From assembly GCF_900141755.1 (NCBI RefSeq), contig NZ_LT670844.1:4960001-5024000 (forward strand): a DNA stretch of 64,000 nt, read 5' to 3'. This DNA comes from Bradyrhizobium lablabi (GTDB lineage: Bacteria > Pseudomonadota > Alphaproteobacteria > Rhizobiales > Xanthobacteraceae). A program made the position numbers and the translations under genes. Below are positions 17,415-26,773 of the stretch, in pieces (position 1 is the stretch's first letter; each line of letters opens with the position of its first letter). The notes under the pieces are model-generated. The model was given only the letters and a program-made list of their open reading frames with translations. It was not told where the DNA came from and searched no databases.

Positions 17415-17494
17415 GTCATTCCGGGGCGATGCGCAGCATCGAACCCGGAATCTCGAGATTCCGGGTCTGGTCCTTCGGACCATCCCGGAATGAC
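17415..17494. repeat. palindromic intergenic repeat, family B, copy 1
   Basis: Bounded by GTCATTCCGGG and its inverted copy CCCGGAATGAC. The centre is a perfect 24-base palindrome at 17443-17466 (core CCGGAATCTCGAGATTCCGG), followed by a small hairpin GGTCC-TTC-GGACC. Two further copies lie at 30516-30594 and 39098-39171. It sits in the gap between the divergently placed MBL hydrolase start and the chemoreceptor stop. Confidence 0.88.
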
Positions 17495-17522
17495 GGAGTC
17501 CGACGGCTTGTCGCTTACGCTA

Positions 17523-19670
17523 CTACGCAGCCCGAATATTCGACAGGAACGCGTCGATCTCCGAGCGCAGCACCTCGGCTTCGCGGCGCAGTGCGCCGGA
17601 GGCGCTCAGCACTTCGCCCGCGGCCGAGCCGGCCTCAGCGGAGGCGGTCGAGACGCCGACGATGTTGCTGGAAACCTCGGATGTGCCGCCGGCGGCGTGC
17701 TGGATATTGCGGGCGATCTCGCGCGTCGCCGCCCCCTGTTCCTCGACGGCCGCGGCAATCGCGGTGGTCACGTCGTTGATCTCGCCGATGGTCTGGCCGA
17801 TGTTCCTGATGGCGCCGACCGCCGAATTCGTCACCTGCTGCATATTGGCGATTTGCGAGCGGATTTCGTCGGTCGCCTTCGCGGTCTGGTTGGCGAGACT
17901 TTTCACTTCGGAGGCGACCACTGCAAAGCCGCGGCCCGCTTCGCCGGCGCGCGCCGCCTCGATGGTGGCGTTGAGCGCGAGCAGGTTGGTCTGCGAGGCG
18001 ATGGTCTGGATCAGATCGATCACGACGCTGATGCGGCCGGCGTTTTCGGCGAGCCCCTGCATGGTGGCGTCGGTGGCGCCGGCTTCGTCGACCGCCTTGC
18101 GGGCGATCTCCGCCGAAGTGACGACCTGACGGCTGATTTCGTTGATCGATGAGGATAGTTCCTCGGTGCCCGAGGACACCGTCTGCACGTTCACGGAAGC
18201 TTCCTCGGCGGCGGCCGCCACCGTATTGACCAGCGCGCTGGATTGATCGGCGGTCGAGGACATGGTTTGCGCGGTGGTCTCCATCGAGGTTGCGGATTTC
18301 TGCAGGCCGTCCAGCGCGCCGCGGACGGTTGCCTCGAATTCGACGATCCGCGCCTCCATCCGGGAGGCGCGTTCGGCCTTGGCGAGGCGATCCTTGTCCT
18401 GATCGGCGGAGAGCGCGCGGGCCTCGATCATGCTCTCGCGGAAAACCTGCAGCGAATTCGCCATCGAGGCGATCTCGTCGTGCTGGTGGCTCTGGTAGAT
18501 TTCCGATTCGAGGTCGCCGTCGGACAGAAGCTGCATCGAGCGTTGCAGGCTGCGGATCCGGCGCAGGATGTTGCCGCCGACGTAGAGCCAGACGAACAGC
18601 ACGGAGGCTACGAAAGTGAGGCCGCCGAGCGCCAGCATCACGGTCGTCGCCAGCGAGATATCCTTGCGCGCCTGCCAGGTCGAGGCGTCGGTCTCGCGCT
18701 GCACGCCGTCGACGAGCTGCTGCACGCTGATGCCGAGGCCGACATTGAGCTTGCGGGTCTCGTCGAGCACGATCTGGCCGTAATCATTGGCGTCGAGTTC
18801 CTTCTGGCGGACCTTGAAGACGCCGGTCTTGCCCTCGCCAAACGCCAGCAATTTCAGCGCCGCGTCGCTCAGCGCCTTGGTGCCGGCATTCTTCGGCAGG
18901 AGATCGAGGCTAACTTTGACGCGTTCTTTCGAGGCCTTGAATTCCTTTTCGATCGTATCCAGCGTTTCGCTGCCATTGGCCGAGAGGCCTGCGATCAATT
19001 CGGACGCCGTCAGATGGCCGCTTGCGATGACATTGCCGAGCTGCTCCACGGTGCGTGCGGCCTCCGCCGCGTCCTCAGGCGAAAGATTGGCGGAGCCGAG
19101 GATGGCGTTGATCTGGGTCTGGGAGTCCAGCATCGCCGGGCTCGCGGCGGCGACAAAGCCCGCCTGCGCGCCGCGTAGCGCTTCGTAAAGCTTCTCACGC
19201 TGGGCCGTGGCCGCGAGCCGTTCGCGCGCCGCCGAACCCAGGCTCGTGATGGTGTCGTCGATGTTCTTCACGGTCTCGGTAAGTGCGGCGACGACCGACT
19301 TGTCGGCGCCGAGCTCGATGATCTGGCCGAGCTTTTCCAGCGTGACCGCCTGGGTTTCCTTCATCTTCTTGGAGCGCTCGTTGAGCGCAGCCTCGCTGTC
19401 GGAGGAAAGCAGGGCCGGTCCCTGACTGGCAAGGCTCGCGCTCTGGGCCGAAAGCTGCAGGCTCGCCGCAAGGCGGGGGATGTCCCGTCCGCTGAGATCG
19501 ACCATGGTGCCGCCGAGATGGCGCAGCACCATCCCGGCGCCGGCGGAGATGACGATGGCCATGCCGGCGATCACGGCGAAGGCGGCAAACAGGCTGCCTC
19601 TGACACCCCATCGCGGTCGCAACAATCCCACCAGCCAGCCGAGTTTACCGATCGAAAATCGCCCCAACAT
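17523..19670 (-). CDS. methyl-accepting chemotaxis protein
   Basis: 715 residues. An N-terminal membrane helix lies at about 24-48 ([20 protein letters not shown]), then a periplasmic all-helical sensor of about 290 residues, a second membrane helix near 345-365, a HAMP domain ([20 protein letters not shown]) and the cytoplasmic signalling hairpin, whose tip reads [20 protein letters not shown]. It passes ligand signals to CheA/CheW. The large sensor is of the helical-bimodular or 4HB-like class, ligand unknown. No CheB/CheR pentapeptide tether is seen at the C-terminus (LSNIRAA). No che genes are in the window, so it is an orphan receptor. Confidence 0.93.
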   Translation of the reverse strand: MLGRFSIGKLGWLVGLLRPRWGVRGSLFAAFAVIAGMAIVISAGAGMVLRHLGGTMVDLSGRDIPRLAASLQLSAQSASLASQGPALLSSDSEAALNERSKKMKETQAVTLEKLGQIIELGADKSVVAALTETVKNIDDTITSLGSAARERLAATAQREKLYEALRGAQAGFVAAASPAMLDSQTQINAILGSANLSPEDAAEAARTVEQLGNVIASGHLTASELIAGLSANGSETLDTIEKEFKASKERVKVSLDLLPKNAGTKALSDAALKLLAFGEGKTGVFKVRQKELDANDYGQIVLDETRKLNVGLGISVQQLVDGVQRETDASTWQARKDISLATTVMLALGGLTFVASVLFVWLYVGGNILRRIRSLQRSMQLLSDGDLESEIYQSHQHDEIASMANSLQVFRESMIEARALSADQDKDRLAKAERASRMEARIVEFEATVRGALDGLQKSATSMETTAQTMSSTADQSSALVNTVAAAAEEASVNVQTVSSGTEELSSSINEISRQVVTSAEIARKAVDEAGATDATMQGLAENAGRISVVIDLIQTIASQTNLLALNATIEAARAGEAGRGFAVVASEVKSLANQTAKATDEIRSQIANMQQVTNSAVGAIRNIGQTIGEINDVTTAIAAAVEEQGAATREIARNIQHAAGGTSEVSSNIVGVSTASAEAGSAAGEVLSASGALRREAEVLRSEIDAFLSNIRAA

Positions 19671-19783
19671 GCCGTCCCCGCCCGCGAAAGTTGAATTTCG
19701 GGCGGCAGTATCGCGTTACCAGGTTAATAAAAAGTCGGGAAAATTCGATGCAGTTGGCGATTTTTGAGGGGCCTAAAAGCAAA

Positions 19784-19806
19784 AAGGCCGGCACGAGGCC
19801 GGCCTT
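19784..19806 (-). terminator. rho-independent terminator of the porin gene
   Basis: Stem AAGGCCGGC / GCCGGCCTT (9 bp) with a 5-nt loop, followed on the minus strand by TTTGCTTTT. It lies about 55 bases beyond the porin stop codon, after the AAGTACTGA repeats. Confidence 0.88.
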
Positions 19807-19822
19807 TCCGTCAGTTTCTGCT

Positions 19823-19868
19823 GGATCAGTACTTATCAGTACTTGGCTCAGTACTCGTCTCAGTACTT
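19823..19868 (-). repeat. tandem copies of the porin's last codons and stop
   Basis: On the minus strand the porin ends AAG-TAC-TGA (Lys-Tyr-stop). The same AAGTACTGA core recurs three more times just downstream as GAGTACTGA, AAGTACTGA and AAGTACTGA. The first three copies are spaced 12 bases apart, so they stay in frame. The array ends before the terminator hairpin. Confidence 0.85.
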
Positions 19869-20588
19869 GGCGACCACCGGGCCACCCCAGTTGAAGCGAT
19901 AGTTCAGGCCGGCCTTCACGACATGGTCGTCGGTGGTGAAGCTGCCGAACGGGACCAGAGCGGCCGGGGTGATGAACCGGCTGCTGCCGAAGTTGTAGTA
20001 CTGGTACTCGACCTTGGCCGACCAGTTCTGGGCGAACATGTATTCGATGCCGGCGCCGACGGTGTAGCCGTTCTTGTGGTCGCTATCGAACGCGAATGCG
20101 ATCGGAACGCCACCAAGCGCCACGGTCTCGTTGTTGTCCGAAAAGGCATAGCCGCCCTTCACGTAGAGCAGGGCCGGACCCCAGGTGTAGCCGACGCGGC
20201 CGGTGACCGAACCGAGACCGCGCTGGTTGTTGGTGTAAATGAAGCCACCCGGGAAGATGACGCCGTTGTTGTTGTTGGCAAGCCAGGAGTACTGGCCTTC
20301 GATACCGAGCACCCAATTGGGGGCGAACTGGTAGTCGGCGCCAACCTGCACGCCGCCGAGGAAGCGGCCGTTATTGTTGTTGCCAACGGCCAGACCGTTG
20401 AAATTGTTGTTGCTCGAGAACGCGCCGCCGAGATGACCGCCGATATAGAAACCGGTCCAGTTGTAGATCGGCTGAGCGACGTAGGGAGCCGCCTTGGCAT
20501 AGGGACGCGCCGCGAGATCGGCTGCGAGTGCTGGCACGGTCGCGCCGAGAGCGACGAGGGCCACAGTAGCAAGCAGGAACTTCTTCAT
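19860..20588 (-). CDS. outer-membrane beta-barrel protein (Omp31/Omp25-like porin family)
   Basis: 242 residues. Signal peptide MKKFLLATVALVALGATVPALA (cleaved after ALA), then the rhizobial outer-membrane signature YNWTGFYIGGHLGG and alternating strands typical of an 8-stranded barrel (WVLGIEGQYSWL, GSVTGRVGYTWGPALLYVKGGYAF, WSAKVEYQYYNFG). It ends in an aromatic residue (VVAKY), as needed for BAM recognition. The family holds abundant surface proteins in Brucella and Bradyrhizobium, often anchoring the envelope. I chose the start at 20588 because the signal peptide begins there and GGAGA lies upstream; the open extension to 20672 is not signal-like. It is monocistronic, with its own terminator. 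Confidence 0.93.
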   Translation of the reverse strand: MKKFLLATVALVALGATVPALAADLAARPYAKAAPYVAQPIYNWTGFYIGGHLGGAFSSNNNFNGLAVGNNNNGRFLGGVQVGADYQFAPNWVLGIEGQYSWLANNNNGVIFPGGFIYTNNQRGLGSVTGRVGYTWGPALLYVKGGYAFSDNNETVALGGVPIAFAFDSDHKNGYTVGAGIEYMFAQNWSAKVEYQYYNFGSSRFITPAALVPFGSFTTDDHVVKAGLNYRFNWGGPVVAKY

Positions 20589-20816
20589 TAGTATTTGTCT
20601 CCAACAGATTGTTTTTCGAGAGGCGCCGCGCCTCGGCGCCATCCATGGCGCGCAGATAGACAGCTTTTGCATAAAATGCTGTCACTCATCGGCCACACTC
20701 GCTGATAACCCAACCTGTTGGAGAACAACAACTTTCTGTGATTAATGACGCCTTAATGAAACCTAAAAGAAGCCTTAATTTTCGGCGGTCTCACCAGGCA
20801 AGCCCTAACATTTGAG
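20589..20816. other. intergenic region, porin promoter side
   Basis: 228 bases between the cyoD stop codon and the porin start, with both genes on the minus strand. It is clearly richer in A/T than its surroundings (for example AAACCTAAAAGAAGCCTTAA). It should hold the porin promoter and leader, which fits a highly expressed outer-membrane protein. I see no hairpin with a T-run that would end the cyo transcript, and no small gene. Confidence 0.5.
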
Positions 20817-21215
20817 CTACCGCTGCATCTGCATGATCTGATCCATCGGCATCATGTTGTGGTTCAGGTTCGCCATGATCCAGAGCGAACCGCCGATCAC
20901 CAGAAGCACGATCAGGACGCCGAAGGCCAGCGCCAAAACGTTATTGGTATTGTCGGGCCCGGTGGTGATGTGCAGGAAGAACACCAGATGCACGCCCATC
21001 TGCGCGATCGCCAGCACCACCAGCGCCACGGGAATGCTGGGCTGCCATACCAGATCGGTGCCCGCGACAAAGAAAGACGTCGCCGTCAGCAGAATGGCGA
21101 GCCCCAGCCCGACGAGATAGCCGAGTACCCGCGAAGCGATGCCGCCACCTTCGACGTATTCATCGCCGGGGGCGAGATCGGCTGCGTGGTCGAGTTGTTC
21201 GTGTCCGTTGCTCAT
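20817..21215 (-). CDS. cyoD: cytochrome o ubiquinol oxidase subunit IV
   Basis: 132 residues with three membrane helices after a polar N-terminus (SNGHEQLDHAADLAPGDEYVEG). CyoD-type motifs are IPVALVVLAIAQMGVHLVFFLHI and the final VLIVLLVIGGSLWIMANLNHNMM. It is an accessory membrane subunit needed for assembly of the bo3 oxidase. The ATG at 21215 overlaps the end of cyoC by 4 bases. A longer open frame to 21542 on the same strand is cyoC shadow. It is the last gene of cyoABCD. Confidence 0.94.
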   Translation of the reverse strand: MSNGHEQLDHAADLAPGDEYVEGGGIASRVLGYLVGLGLAILLTATSFFVAGTDLVWQPSIPVALVVLAIAQMGVHLVFFLHITTGPDNTNNVLALAFGVLIVLLVIGGSLWIMANLNHNMMPMDQIMQMQR

Positions 21216-21859
21216 GCGGCGCTTCCCAACAAATAGACGACGGTGAAGACGGCGATCCAGATGATGTCGAGGGCATGCCAGAACAGTGCGAAGCACAGGA
21301 TGCGGCGCAAAATGTCCGCCCGGAACCCCTTGGTGAAAACCTGGGCCATCATCGTCAATAGCCACAGGATGCCGGCCGAGACGTGCAGCCCGTGGCAGCC
21401 CACCAGCGTGAAGAACGCCGACAGGAACGCGCTGCGGGTCGGCCCGGCGCCGCGCGCAACCAGGCTGGCGAATTCCCGGCCTTCGATGGCGAGAAAGCCG
21501 AGGCCGAGAACGCAGGTCACGGCCATCGCAACCTGGAACCATTTTGCGCTTCGGGTATCGGCGGCGATCGAGGCGAGGCCGCAGGTAAAGCTCGATGCCA
21601 GCAGGAAGCCGGTTTCGATCGCAACATTGCGCAGGTCGAACAGCTCGCGCCCGCTCGGCCCGCCGGCCGTCTGCCCAAGCAGGACGGCATAGGTCGCGAA
21701 GAACGCCGAGAACATCACCATGTCGCTGAGGATGAAGATCCAGAAGCCGTAGCCGGTGACGATGCGCTTGGACGCCGGACCGCTATGCGCTGCCGCTAAC
21801 GCCATGCTCCCCAGTTGATGCGGGTCGCTGCCTGCATACGCCATCGTGGTGTCGGCCAT
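21212..21859 (-). CDS. cyoC: cytochrome o ubiquinol oxidase subunit III
   Basis: 215 residues with five membrane helices. It carries the heme-copper oxidase subunit III pattern (FWIFILSDMVMFSAFFATYAVL, GLHVSAGILWLLTMMAQVF, FWHALDIIWIAVFTVVYLLG), in the short CyoC form. It is a structural subunit of the quinol oxidase in the inner membrane. The ATG at 21859 overlaps the cyoB stop (TGATG), showing tight coupling; a GTG one codon earlier is possible. The N-terminal 30 residues are polar, as in other CyoC proteins. Confidence 0.94.
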   Translation of the reverse strand: MADTTMAYAGSDPHQLGSMALAAAHSGPASKRIVTGYGFWIFILSDMVMFSAFFATYAVLLGQTAGGPSGRELFDLRNVAIETGFLLASSFTCGLASIAADTRSAKWFQVAMAVTCVLGLGFLAIEGREFASLVARGAGPTRSAFLSAFFTLVGCHGLHVSAGILWLLTMMAQVFTKGFRADILRRILCFALFWHALDIIWIAVFTVVYLLGSAA

Positions 21860-23856
21860 CACGCGCTCTCCAGGCCGGCAAGCGCCCGCCGCTCGGCGAG
21901 ATTGGCGCGGTCGATGCGCGCGACTTCCGCCGCCGGGATGATGTATTCGTCATGGTCGCGCCAGGCGAACACGACGAACGTGGCGAAGGCGCCGATCGCG
22001 CCTACGGTGACCATCCACCAGATGTGCCAGATCAAGGCAAAGCCCATTACGGTCGCAAAGAACGCGCAAACGAATCCGGTCGGCGAATTGCGCGGCATCT
22101 CGATGTCCTGGTAGCGCGGCCCGCTGTGTTCGAGGTCCTGCCGCTTGGCGAGCGATTTCTGGTGCCAATAGGCGTCTTCGCCCTGCACGTCGGGCAGGAT
22201 GGCGAAGTTGAAAGCCGGCGGCGGCGAAGATGTCGCCCATTCCAGCGAGCGCCCGTGCCAGGGATCGCCGGTACGGTCGCGCAACTCTTCGCGGTGGCGG
22301 ATGCTGACGACGAGCTGCGCGATCTGAAATACGATACCGATCAGGATCAGCACGGCGCCGAACGCCGCCACGACCAGCCAGGGACGCCAGGCCGCGACGT
22401 CGTAATGCTGCATCCGCCGCGTCATGCCGAGAAAACCAAGCACGTAGAGCGGCATGAAGGCGACATAGAAGCCGATCAGCCAAAACCAGAACGCGGCTTT
22501 GCCAAGGCTGTCATGCAGGCGGAAGCCGAATGCCTTGGGAAACCAGTAGGTGTAGCCGGCGAACGCGCCGAACAGCACGCCGCCGATGATCACGTTGTGA
22601 AAATGCGCGATCAAAAACAGGCTGTTATGCAGCACGAAGTCGGCGGGCGGCACGGCGAGCAGCACGCCGGTGAGGCCGCCGATGATGAACGTCACCATGA
22701 AGCCGATCGACCACAGCATCGGCGTCTCAAAGCGAACTCGCCCGCCATACATGGTGAACAGCCAGTTGTAGATTTTCACGCCGGTCGGCACCGCGATGAT
22801 CATGCTGGCGATGCCGAAGATCGCGTTGACGTCGGGGCCGGCGCCCATGGTGAAGAAATGATGCAGCCACACCATGAACGAGATGACGCAGATCGCCATG
22901 GTCGCCAGCACCATCGAGCGGTAGCCGAACAGCGGCTTGCCGGAGAATGTCGAGACCACTTCCGAGAAAATGCCGAACGCCGGCAGCACCAGGATATAGA
23001 CCTCCGGATGGCCCCACGCCCAGATCAGGTTCATGAACATCATCATGTTGCCGCCGGCTTCGTTGGTGAAGAAATGAAAGCCGAAATAGCGGTCGAGGAT
23101 CAGCATCGCCAGCGTCGCGGTCAGGATCGGAAATGCCGCGACGATCAGCAGGTTTGTCGCAAGCGTGGTCCAGCAGAACATCGGCATGCGCAGATAGCTC
23201 ATGCCTCTGGTGCGCAGCTTGAGCACGGTGGTGACGAGATTGATGCCGGCGACCAGCGTACCGAGGCCGGAGATCTGCAGCGACCATAGATAATAGTCGA
23301 CGCCGACGCCGGGCGAATAGGTCAATTCCGACAGCGGCGGGAAGGGCAGCCAGCCGGTGCGCGCGAACTCGCCGACGATAAGCGAGATGTTGATCAATAA
23401 CGCGCCGGTGGCGGTGAGCCAGAAACCGACCGAATTGAGGGTCGGAAACGCCACGTCGCGAACGCCGAGCTGCAGCGGCACCACCAGATTCATCAAGCCG
23501 ATCACGAACGGCATCGCGACGAAGAAGATCATGATGGTGCCGTGGGCCGAAAAAATCTGGTTGAAATGCTCGGGCGGCAGATAGCCATTCGAATGATAGG
23601 CGATCGCCTGCTGCGAGCGCATCATGATGGCATCGGCAAAGCCGCGCAGCAGCATCACCATGGCGAGCAGCGTGTACATGACGCCAATGCGCTTGTGGTC
23701 GACGCTGGTGATCCATTCGTTCCAGAGATACGGCAGGTGGCCCTTTATGATGACCCAGGCGAGCACCGCGAGGATCGCGACGAGCACCACACTCGCCGAA
23801 ATCAATGGAATCGGTTGATCGATCGGAATCGCCGACCAACTCAGCTTACCGAGCAT
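21859..23856 (-). CDS. cyoB: cytochrome o ubiquinol oxidase subunit I
   Basis: 665 residues with about 15 membrane helices. It holds heme b, heme o3 and CuB, reducing oxygen to water with ubiquinol electrons and pumping protons. Key motifs seen: [17 protein letters not shown] (CuB His and cross-linked Tyr, typical HPEVY), [10 protein letters not shown] (two CuB His), [16 protein letters not shown] (heme His pair) and [18 protein letters not shown] near the low-spin heme ligand. The quinol-binding N-terminal extension is present. It starts inside the end of cyoA (11-base overlap). Confidence 0.97.
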   Translation of the reverse strand: MLGKLSWSAIPIDQPIPLISASVVLVAILAVLAWVIIKGHLPYLWNEWITSVDHKRIGVMYTLLAMVMLLRGFADAIMMRSQQAIAYHSNGYLPPEHFNQIFSAHGTIMIFFVAMPFVIGLMNLVVPLQLGVRDVAFPTLNSVGFWLTATGALLINISLIVGEFARTGWLPFPPLSELTYSPGVGVDYYLWSLQISGLGTLVAGINLVTTVLKLRTRGMSYLRMPMFCWTTLATNLLIVAAFPILTATLAMLILDRYFGFHFFTNEAGGNMMMFMNLIWAWGHPEVYILVLPAFGIFSEVVSTFSGKPLFGYRSMVLATMAICVISFMVWLHHFFTMGAGPDVNAIFGIASMIIAVPTGVKIYNWLFTMYGGRVRFETPMLWSIGFMVTFIIGGLTGVLLAVPPADFVLHNSLFLIAHFHNVIIGGVLFGAFAGYTYWFPKAFGFRLHDSLGKAAFWFWLIGFYVAFMPLYVLGFLGMTRRMQHYDVAAWRPWLVVAAFGAVLILIGIVFQIAQLVVSIRHREELRDRTGDPWHGRSLEWATSSPPPAFNFAILPDVQGEDAYWHQKSLAKRQDLEHSGPRYQDIEMPRNSPTGFVCAFFATVMGFALIWHIWWMVTVGAIGAFATFVVFAWRDHDEYIIPAAEVARIDRANLAERRALAGLESA

Positions 23857-24679
23857 CGCTTGCTCCGAGATATGATTGCGCGGATTCGGTGGTCAGTCGT
23901 GGCCCCGGGGCGGGCGGAATCTTTTGGGTCGCGATGGCGTCGAACAGGCGGGGATCGTCGAGTCGAAAGGTCGGCTTGTCAGGCACGAGCGACTGCTGGG
24001 CGAGTTTCCAGTAGCTGTCTGCGTTCAGAACCCGATCGCTGCGCGATGTGCTCCTCACCCAATCGGGAAACGCAAGTTGCGATACGACGTGAACGTCGAA
24101 CAACATCTCCGGAAAGCCGTCGCCGCTGAAATGCGCCGCGAGGCCCTGGAAGGTGCCTTCATTATCCGCGCGGAGATGCAGCCGGGTCACCATGCCGTTC
24201 ATGGTGTAGATCATGCTGCCGAACTGCGGAACGAAGAACGCGGTCATCACGCTGCCGGAGGTCAGTTCGAAGTGCAGCGGCGCACCGGCCGGCACGGTCA
24301 GTGTGTTGACGGTGGCGATCCGCTGATCCGGATAGATGAAGAGCCATTTCCAGTCGAGCGATACGACCTGGATCCTGACCGGACTTCCGGTGCCTTCAAC
24401 CGGCGTGGCGGGATCGAGCTGATGCGAGCCGATCCAGGCTACGCCGCCGAGCAGGATCACGGTAAGGGCCGGGATCGACCAGACGACCAGTTCGATACGC
24501 CCTGAATATTCCCAGTCCGGCCAGTAAAATGCCCTCGTGTTGGAGGCGCGAAAGTAGAAGGCAAAGCCGAAGATCGCGATGATGGTCGGCAGCACGATCG
24601 CCAGCATGATCGCGATCGAATCGATCAGGATGGTTGTTTGGGCGGCTCCGACCGGCCCTTGTGGATCAAGGATATTCAT
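23846..24679 (-). CDS. cyoA: cytochrome o ubiquinol oxidase subunit II
   Basis: 277 residues. Two N-terminal membrane helices ([20 protein letters not shown] and [19 protein letters not shown]) precede a periplasmic cupredoxin-like domain ([40 protein letters not shown]) that, as in quinol oxidases, lacks the CuA Cys ligands. Unlike E. coli CyoA it has no signal peptide or lipobox: an in-frame TGA lies about 60 bases upstream of the ATG and no start codon falls in between. It heads the cyoABCD operon; no cyoE (heme O synthase) follows in this window. Confidence 0.94.
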   Translation of the reverse strand: MNILDPQGPVGAAQTTILIDSIAIMLAIVLPTIIAIFGFAFYFRASNTRAFYWPDWEYSGRIELVVWSIPALTVILLGGVAWIGSHQLDPATPVEGTGSPVRIQVVSLDWKWLFIYPDQRIATVNTLTVPAGAPLHFELTSGSVMTAFFVPQFGSMIYTMNGMVTRLHLRADNEGTFQGLAAHFSGDGFPEMLFDVHVVSQLAFPDWVRSTSRSDRVLNADSYWKLAQQSLVPDKPTFRLDDPRLFDAIATQKIPPAPGPRLTTESAQSYLGASDAR

Positions 24680-24851
24680 CGCCGCCCGCGATCGTTGAAC
24701 CGGTAACGATACCGCTGCCCGGTCGTTCCATGGTCGTCGTCAGATTGTATTTGCGCCGGACCGCTGCTGCGACCGGGCGAAGTCGCGTGTCCCTTTCACG
24801 TCACTTGAACTTCGTGAAGCCGATGTAGGTTAGCCGCTCAGCCGACACCAT

Positions 24852-24865
24852 TAAAATCAATTTTA
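24852..24865. promoter_or_regulatory. A/T-rich inverted repeat upstream of cyoA
   Basis: TAAAATCAATTTTA, an inverted repeat with a 2-base centre, lies in the 243-base gap between the TetR gene stop (24923) and the cyoA start (24679). It is the most A/T-rich stretch nearby and could be part of the cyo promoter or an operator. A smaller inverted repeat (CTTC-GT-GAAG) lies nearer cyoA. No exact FixK or Irr box is seen. Confidence 0.3.
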
Positions 24866-24922
24866 GAAAGCCTCGTCGTCCGGCCGCTTGAGCGCGGAAG
24901 TGCTTGCGACACCGCGAAGATT

Positions 24923-25585
24923 TCATTTCTTCAGTGGCGACGGCAGATGCTTGAGCGTCAGCGGCAAAAGCTGCTCGAGGATCGCCTGCTTGCCGCCACC
25001 GCCGCGTTCGGGCTTGCTGAGCTCGCCGCCGAAGGCGAGATGGCAATAGCCATGCACCATGGACCAGACCGCCATCAGCAACCCCTGCCCATCGGGGCTC
25101 AGCTCCCGATCCGGTGATGTGCCGGTGGCGGCGCGGATCGCGTCCTTGAGGATGCGGAACGATTCTTCCGAGACGCGCACGAATTCGGCATTGCCGTGGT
25201 CGTGCTTGTCGGTGCGGAACATGAGCTGGAAACGTGCCGGATATTTCAGCGCGAACCGCACATAGGCGGTGCCCTGCTCGGTGAGGCGCCGCATCGGATC
25301 CTCGCCGCCGCGCCGGTCGGCGGCCGCCAGCGCTTCTGCGAAATCGCGAAAGCCGAGCAGCGCCACTTCCGTCAAGAGCCCCTTGGCGTCCTTGAAATGG
25401 TGCGATGGGGCGGCCGGCGAGACGCCGACGCGGCGCGCCGCCTCGCGCAGCGTGAAACCCTCCACGCCGCGCTCGACGATGATCCGCTCCGCCGCGGCGA
25501 TCAGCTGACGGCGCAAATCGCCGTGATGATAGCTGGTCGGCTGCTTCGCCTTGCGCCGGCGAGGTTCTATCTTGACACTGTTCAA
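24923..25585 (-). CDS. TetR/AcrR family regulator
   Basis: 220 residues. The N-terminal TetR HTH at about 18-65 reads AAAERIIVERGVEGFTLREAARRVGVSPAAPSHHF, which belongs to the TetR_C_33 / WHG-domain type. The remaining part is the all-helical ligand domain. The start codon is TTG with GGGGA 5 bases upstream. It is divergent from a DUF2306 membrane protein, and the shared gap carries two ACACTGTT-type motifs, one overlapping its own first codons, which suggests autoregulation and control of the DUF2306-thioesterase pair. Confidence 0.9.
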   Translation of the reverse strand: MNSVKIEPRRRKAKQPTSYHHGDLRRQLIAAAERIIVERGVEGFTLREAARRVGVSPAAPSHHFKDAKGLLTEVALLGFRDFAEALAAADRRGGEDPMRRLTEQGTAYVRFALKYPARFQLMFRTDKHDHGNAEFVRVSEESFRILKDAIRAATGTSPDRELSPDGQGLLMAVWSMVHGYCHLAFGGELSKPERGGGGKQAILEQLLPLTLKHLPSPLKK

Positions 25586-25617
25586 ATCGTCCCCTAGCGT
25601 AACTGAACACTGTTAAG
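25572..25617. promoter_or_regulatory. two putative TetR operator sites
   Basis: TTGACACTGTTCAA (25572-25585) and CTGAACACTGTTAAG (25603-25617) share the core ACACTGTT, 32 bases apart, about three helical turns. The first covers the TetR start codon. Both are imperfect palindromes of the TGAACAnTGTTCA type. They lie in the divergent promoter region between the TetR gene and the DUF2306 gene. Confidence 0.5.
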
Positions 25618-25635
25618 ATCATAGCGGGCAATCGG

Positions 25636-26280
25636 ATGGTTGGAAAGTATCTGGCGCGGCCCGGCCTTGCCATCATGGCCCTGCTGGCCGCCGGCGTGGC
25701 GCTTTATTCGCTTCGTTATTACGGCGCGCTCACGGACCGCTGGCTCGACGTCGATCCGAAAATCCACGCCGTCATCACGCAGGTGCCGGTCCGGGCGCTG
25801 ACGCATATGCTGATCGCCCCGGTGGCGCTTCTGCTCGGACCGTTCCAGTTCTTTTCCCGACTTCGCGCGAAATATCCGAAAGTCCATCGCGGGTCGGGCC
25901 GCGTCTATGTCGCGGCTTGCGTGATCGCCGGTATTGGCGGGCTGGCCACGGCGCCCTCGGCGTCCGGCGGCCCGGTCGCGGGACTTGGCTTCGGCATTCT
26001 GGCGGTCTTGTGGGTCGCCACGACGCTGGGCGCCTGGCGCGCCGCGGTGCAGCGCCAATTCGCGCTGCATCGCCTTTTGATGCGCTTCAGCTATGCGATG
26101 ACCTTCGGCGCGGTGACCTTGCGCCTGCAAATTCCGATCGGGCTGGCGCTGGGATTTTCGGATTATTCGGCGATGTCGGTATGGCTCGCCTATACCTCCT
26201 GGGTGCCGAACGTGATCATCGTCGCGCTCTATTCGGTGACAGAGGCATTGCGCCGTCCGCTGGCACCTGCGACGGTTTGA
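25636..26280 (+). CDS. DUF2306 integral membrane protein
   Basis: 214 residues with six predicted membrane helices. The conserved family features are visible: FQFFSRLRAKYPKVHRGSGR after the second helix (the L/F-Q-F then H-R-x-x-G-R pattern) and RQFALHRLLMRFSYAM (the HR-x-x-M motif). The histidine/arginine pattern resembles membrane redox or quinone-linked proteins, but no function is established for DUF2306. It starts 50 bases from the divergent TetR gene and is followed by a thioesterase gene at a 35-base gap; the two are probably cotranscribed under TetR control. Confidence 0.85.
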   Translation: MVGKYLARPGLAIMALLAAGVALYSLRYYGALTDRWLDVDPKIHAVITQVPVRALTHMLIAPVALLLGPFQFFSRLRAKYPKVHRGSGRVYVAACVIAGIGGLATAPSASGGPVAGLGFGILAVLWVATTLGAWRAAVQRQFALHRLLMRFSYAMTFGAVTLRLQIPIGLALGFSDYSAMSVWLAYTSWVPNVIIVALYSVTEALRRPLAPATV

Positions 26281-26315
26281 TTTCCGCCGCAGGCAACGCC
26301 GGAAATAAGGACCCG

Positions 26316-26717
26316 ATGTCCGATCATTTGAACCAGATTCCGCCCGCCGCTGCGCTGCTCGGCCGGGAGGTCGTCGCGGCCGACAAGGACACCGGCGAAG
26401 TACGGGTGCGGTTCCTGGCGAAGCACGAATTCACCAACCGGCACGGCACCGTGCAGGGCGGGTTTCTGGCCGCCATGCTCGATGCCGCGACCGGAAATGC
26501 CGTCATGGCGATGCTGCCGCCGGAGCAGACGGCGGTTCACACCCGCCTGGATACGTCGTACTTGAAGCCCGCGCGGCCGGGACCACTCACCGCGGTGGCG
26601 CGGGTCCGCGAACGCGATGCGCGGAGCGCGAAGGTTGAAGCCGAGCTTCGCGATGATTCTGGCACCGTGGTCGCGACCGCCCGCGCCGAATTGCGCATCC
26701 TGCCGCGTGTTCGCTGA
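26316..26717 (+). CDS. PaaI-type hotdog thioesterase
   Basis: 133 residues. Hotdog fold with the PaaI/YbgC signature RHGTVQGGFLAAMLDAATG (the HG-G-x5-D element, where the Asp is the catalytic acid) followed by HTRLDTSYLKPARPGPLTAVA. It should hydrolyse acyl- or aryl-CoA thioesters as a cytoplasmic tetramer; the substrate is unknown. It lies just behind the DUF2306 membrane-protein gene, probably in the same TetR-controlled unit. Confidence 0.9.
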   Translation: MSDHLNQIPPAAALLGREVVAADKDTGEVRVRFLAKHEFTNRHGTVQGGFLAAMLDAATGNAVMAMLPPEQTAVHTRLDTSYLKPARPGPLTAVARVRERDARSAKVEAELRDDSGTVVATARAELRILPRVR

Positions 26718-26773
26718 GCGGCGTGCACGCAGCAAGTCTTGACTGGGTTTACAGGGTTTCCCGATTGAATAAA

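Noticed and set aside
21952..23289. 445-codon open frame on the plus strand opposite cyoB
   Set aside because: Its translation is rich in Arg, His, Asp and Gln with no fold-like pattern, as expected for the reverse of a hydrophobic membrane-protein gene in high-GC DNA; cyoB on the other strand is certain.
25572..25585. FNR/FixK box reading of TTGACACTGTTCAA
   Set aside because: It deviates from the consensus half-site, overlaps the TetR start codon and shares its core with a second site 32 bases away, so a TetR operator explains it better.
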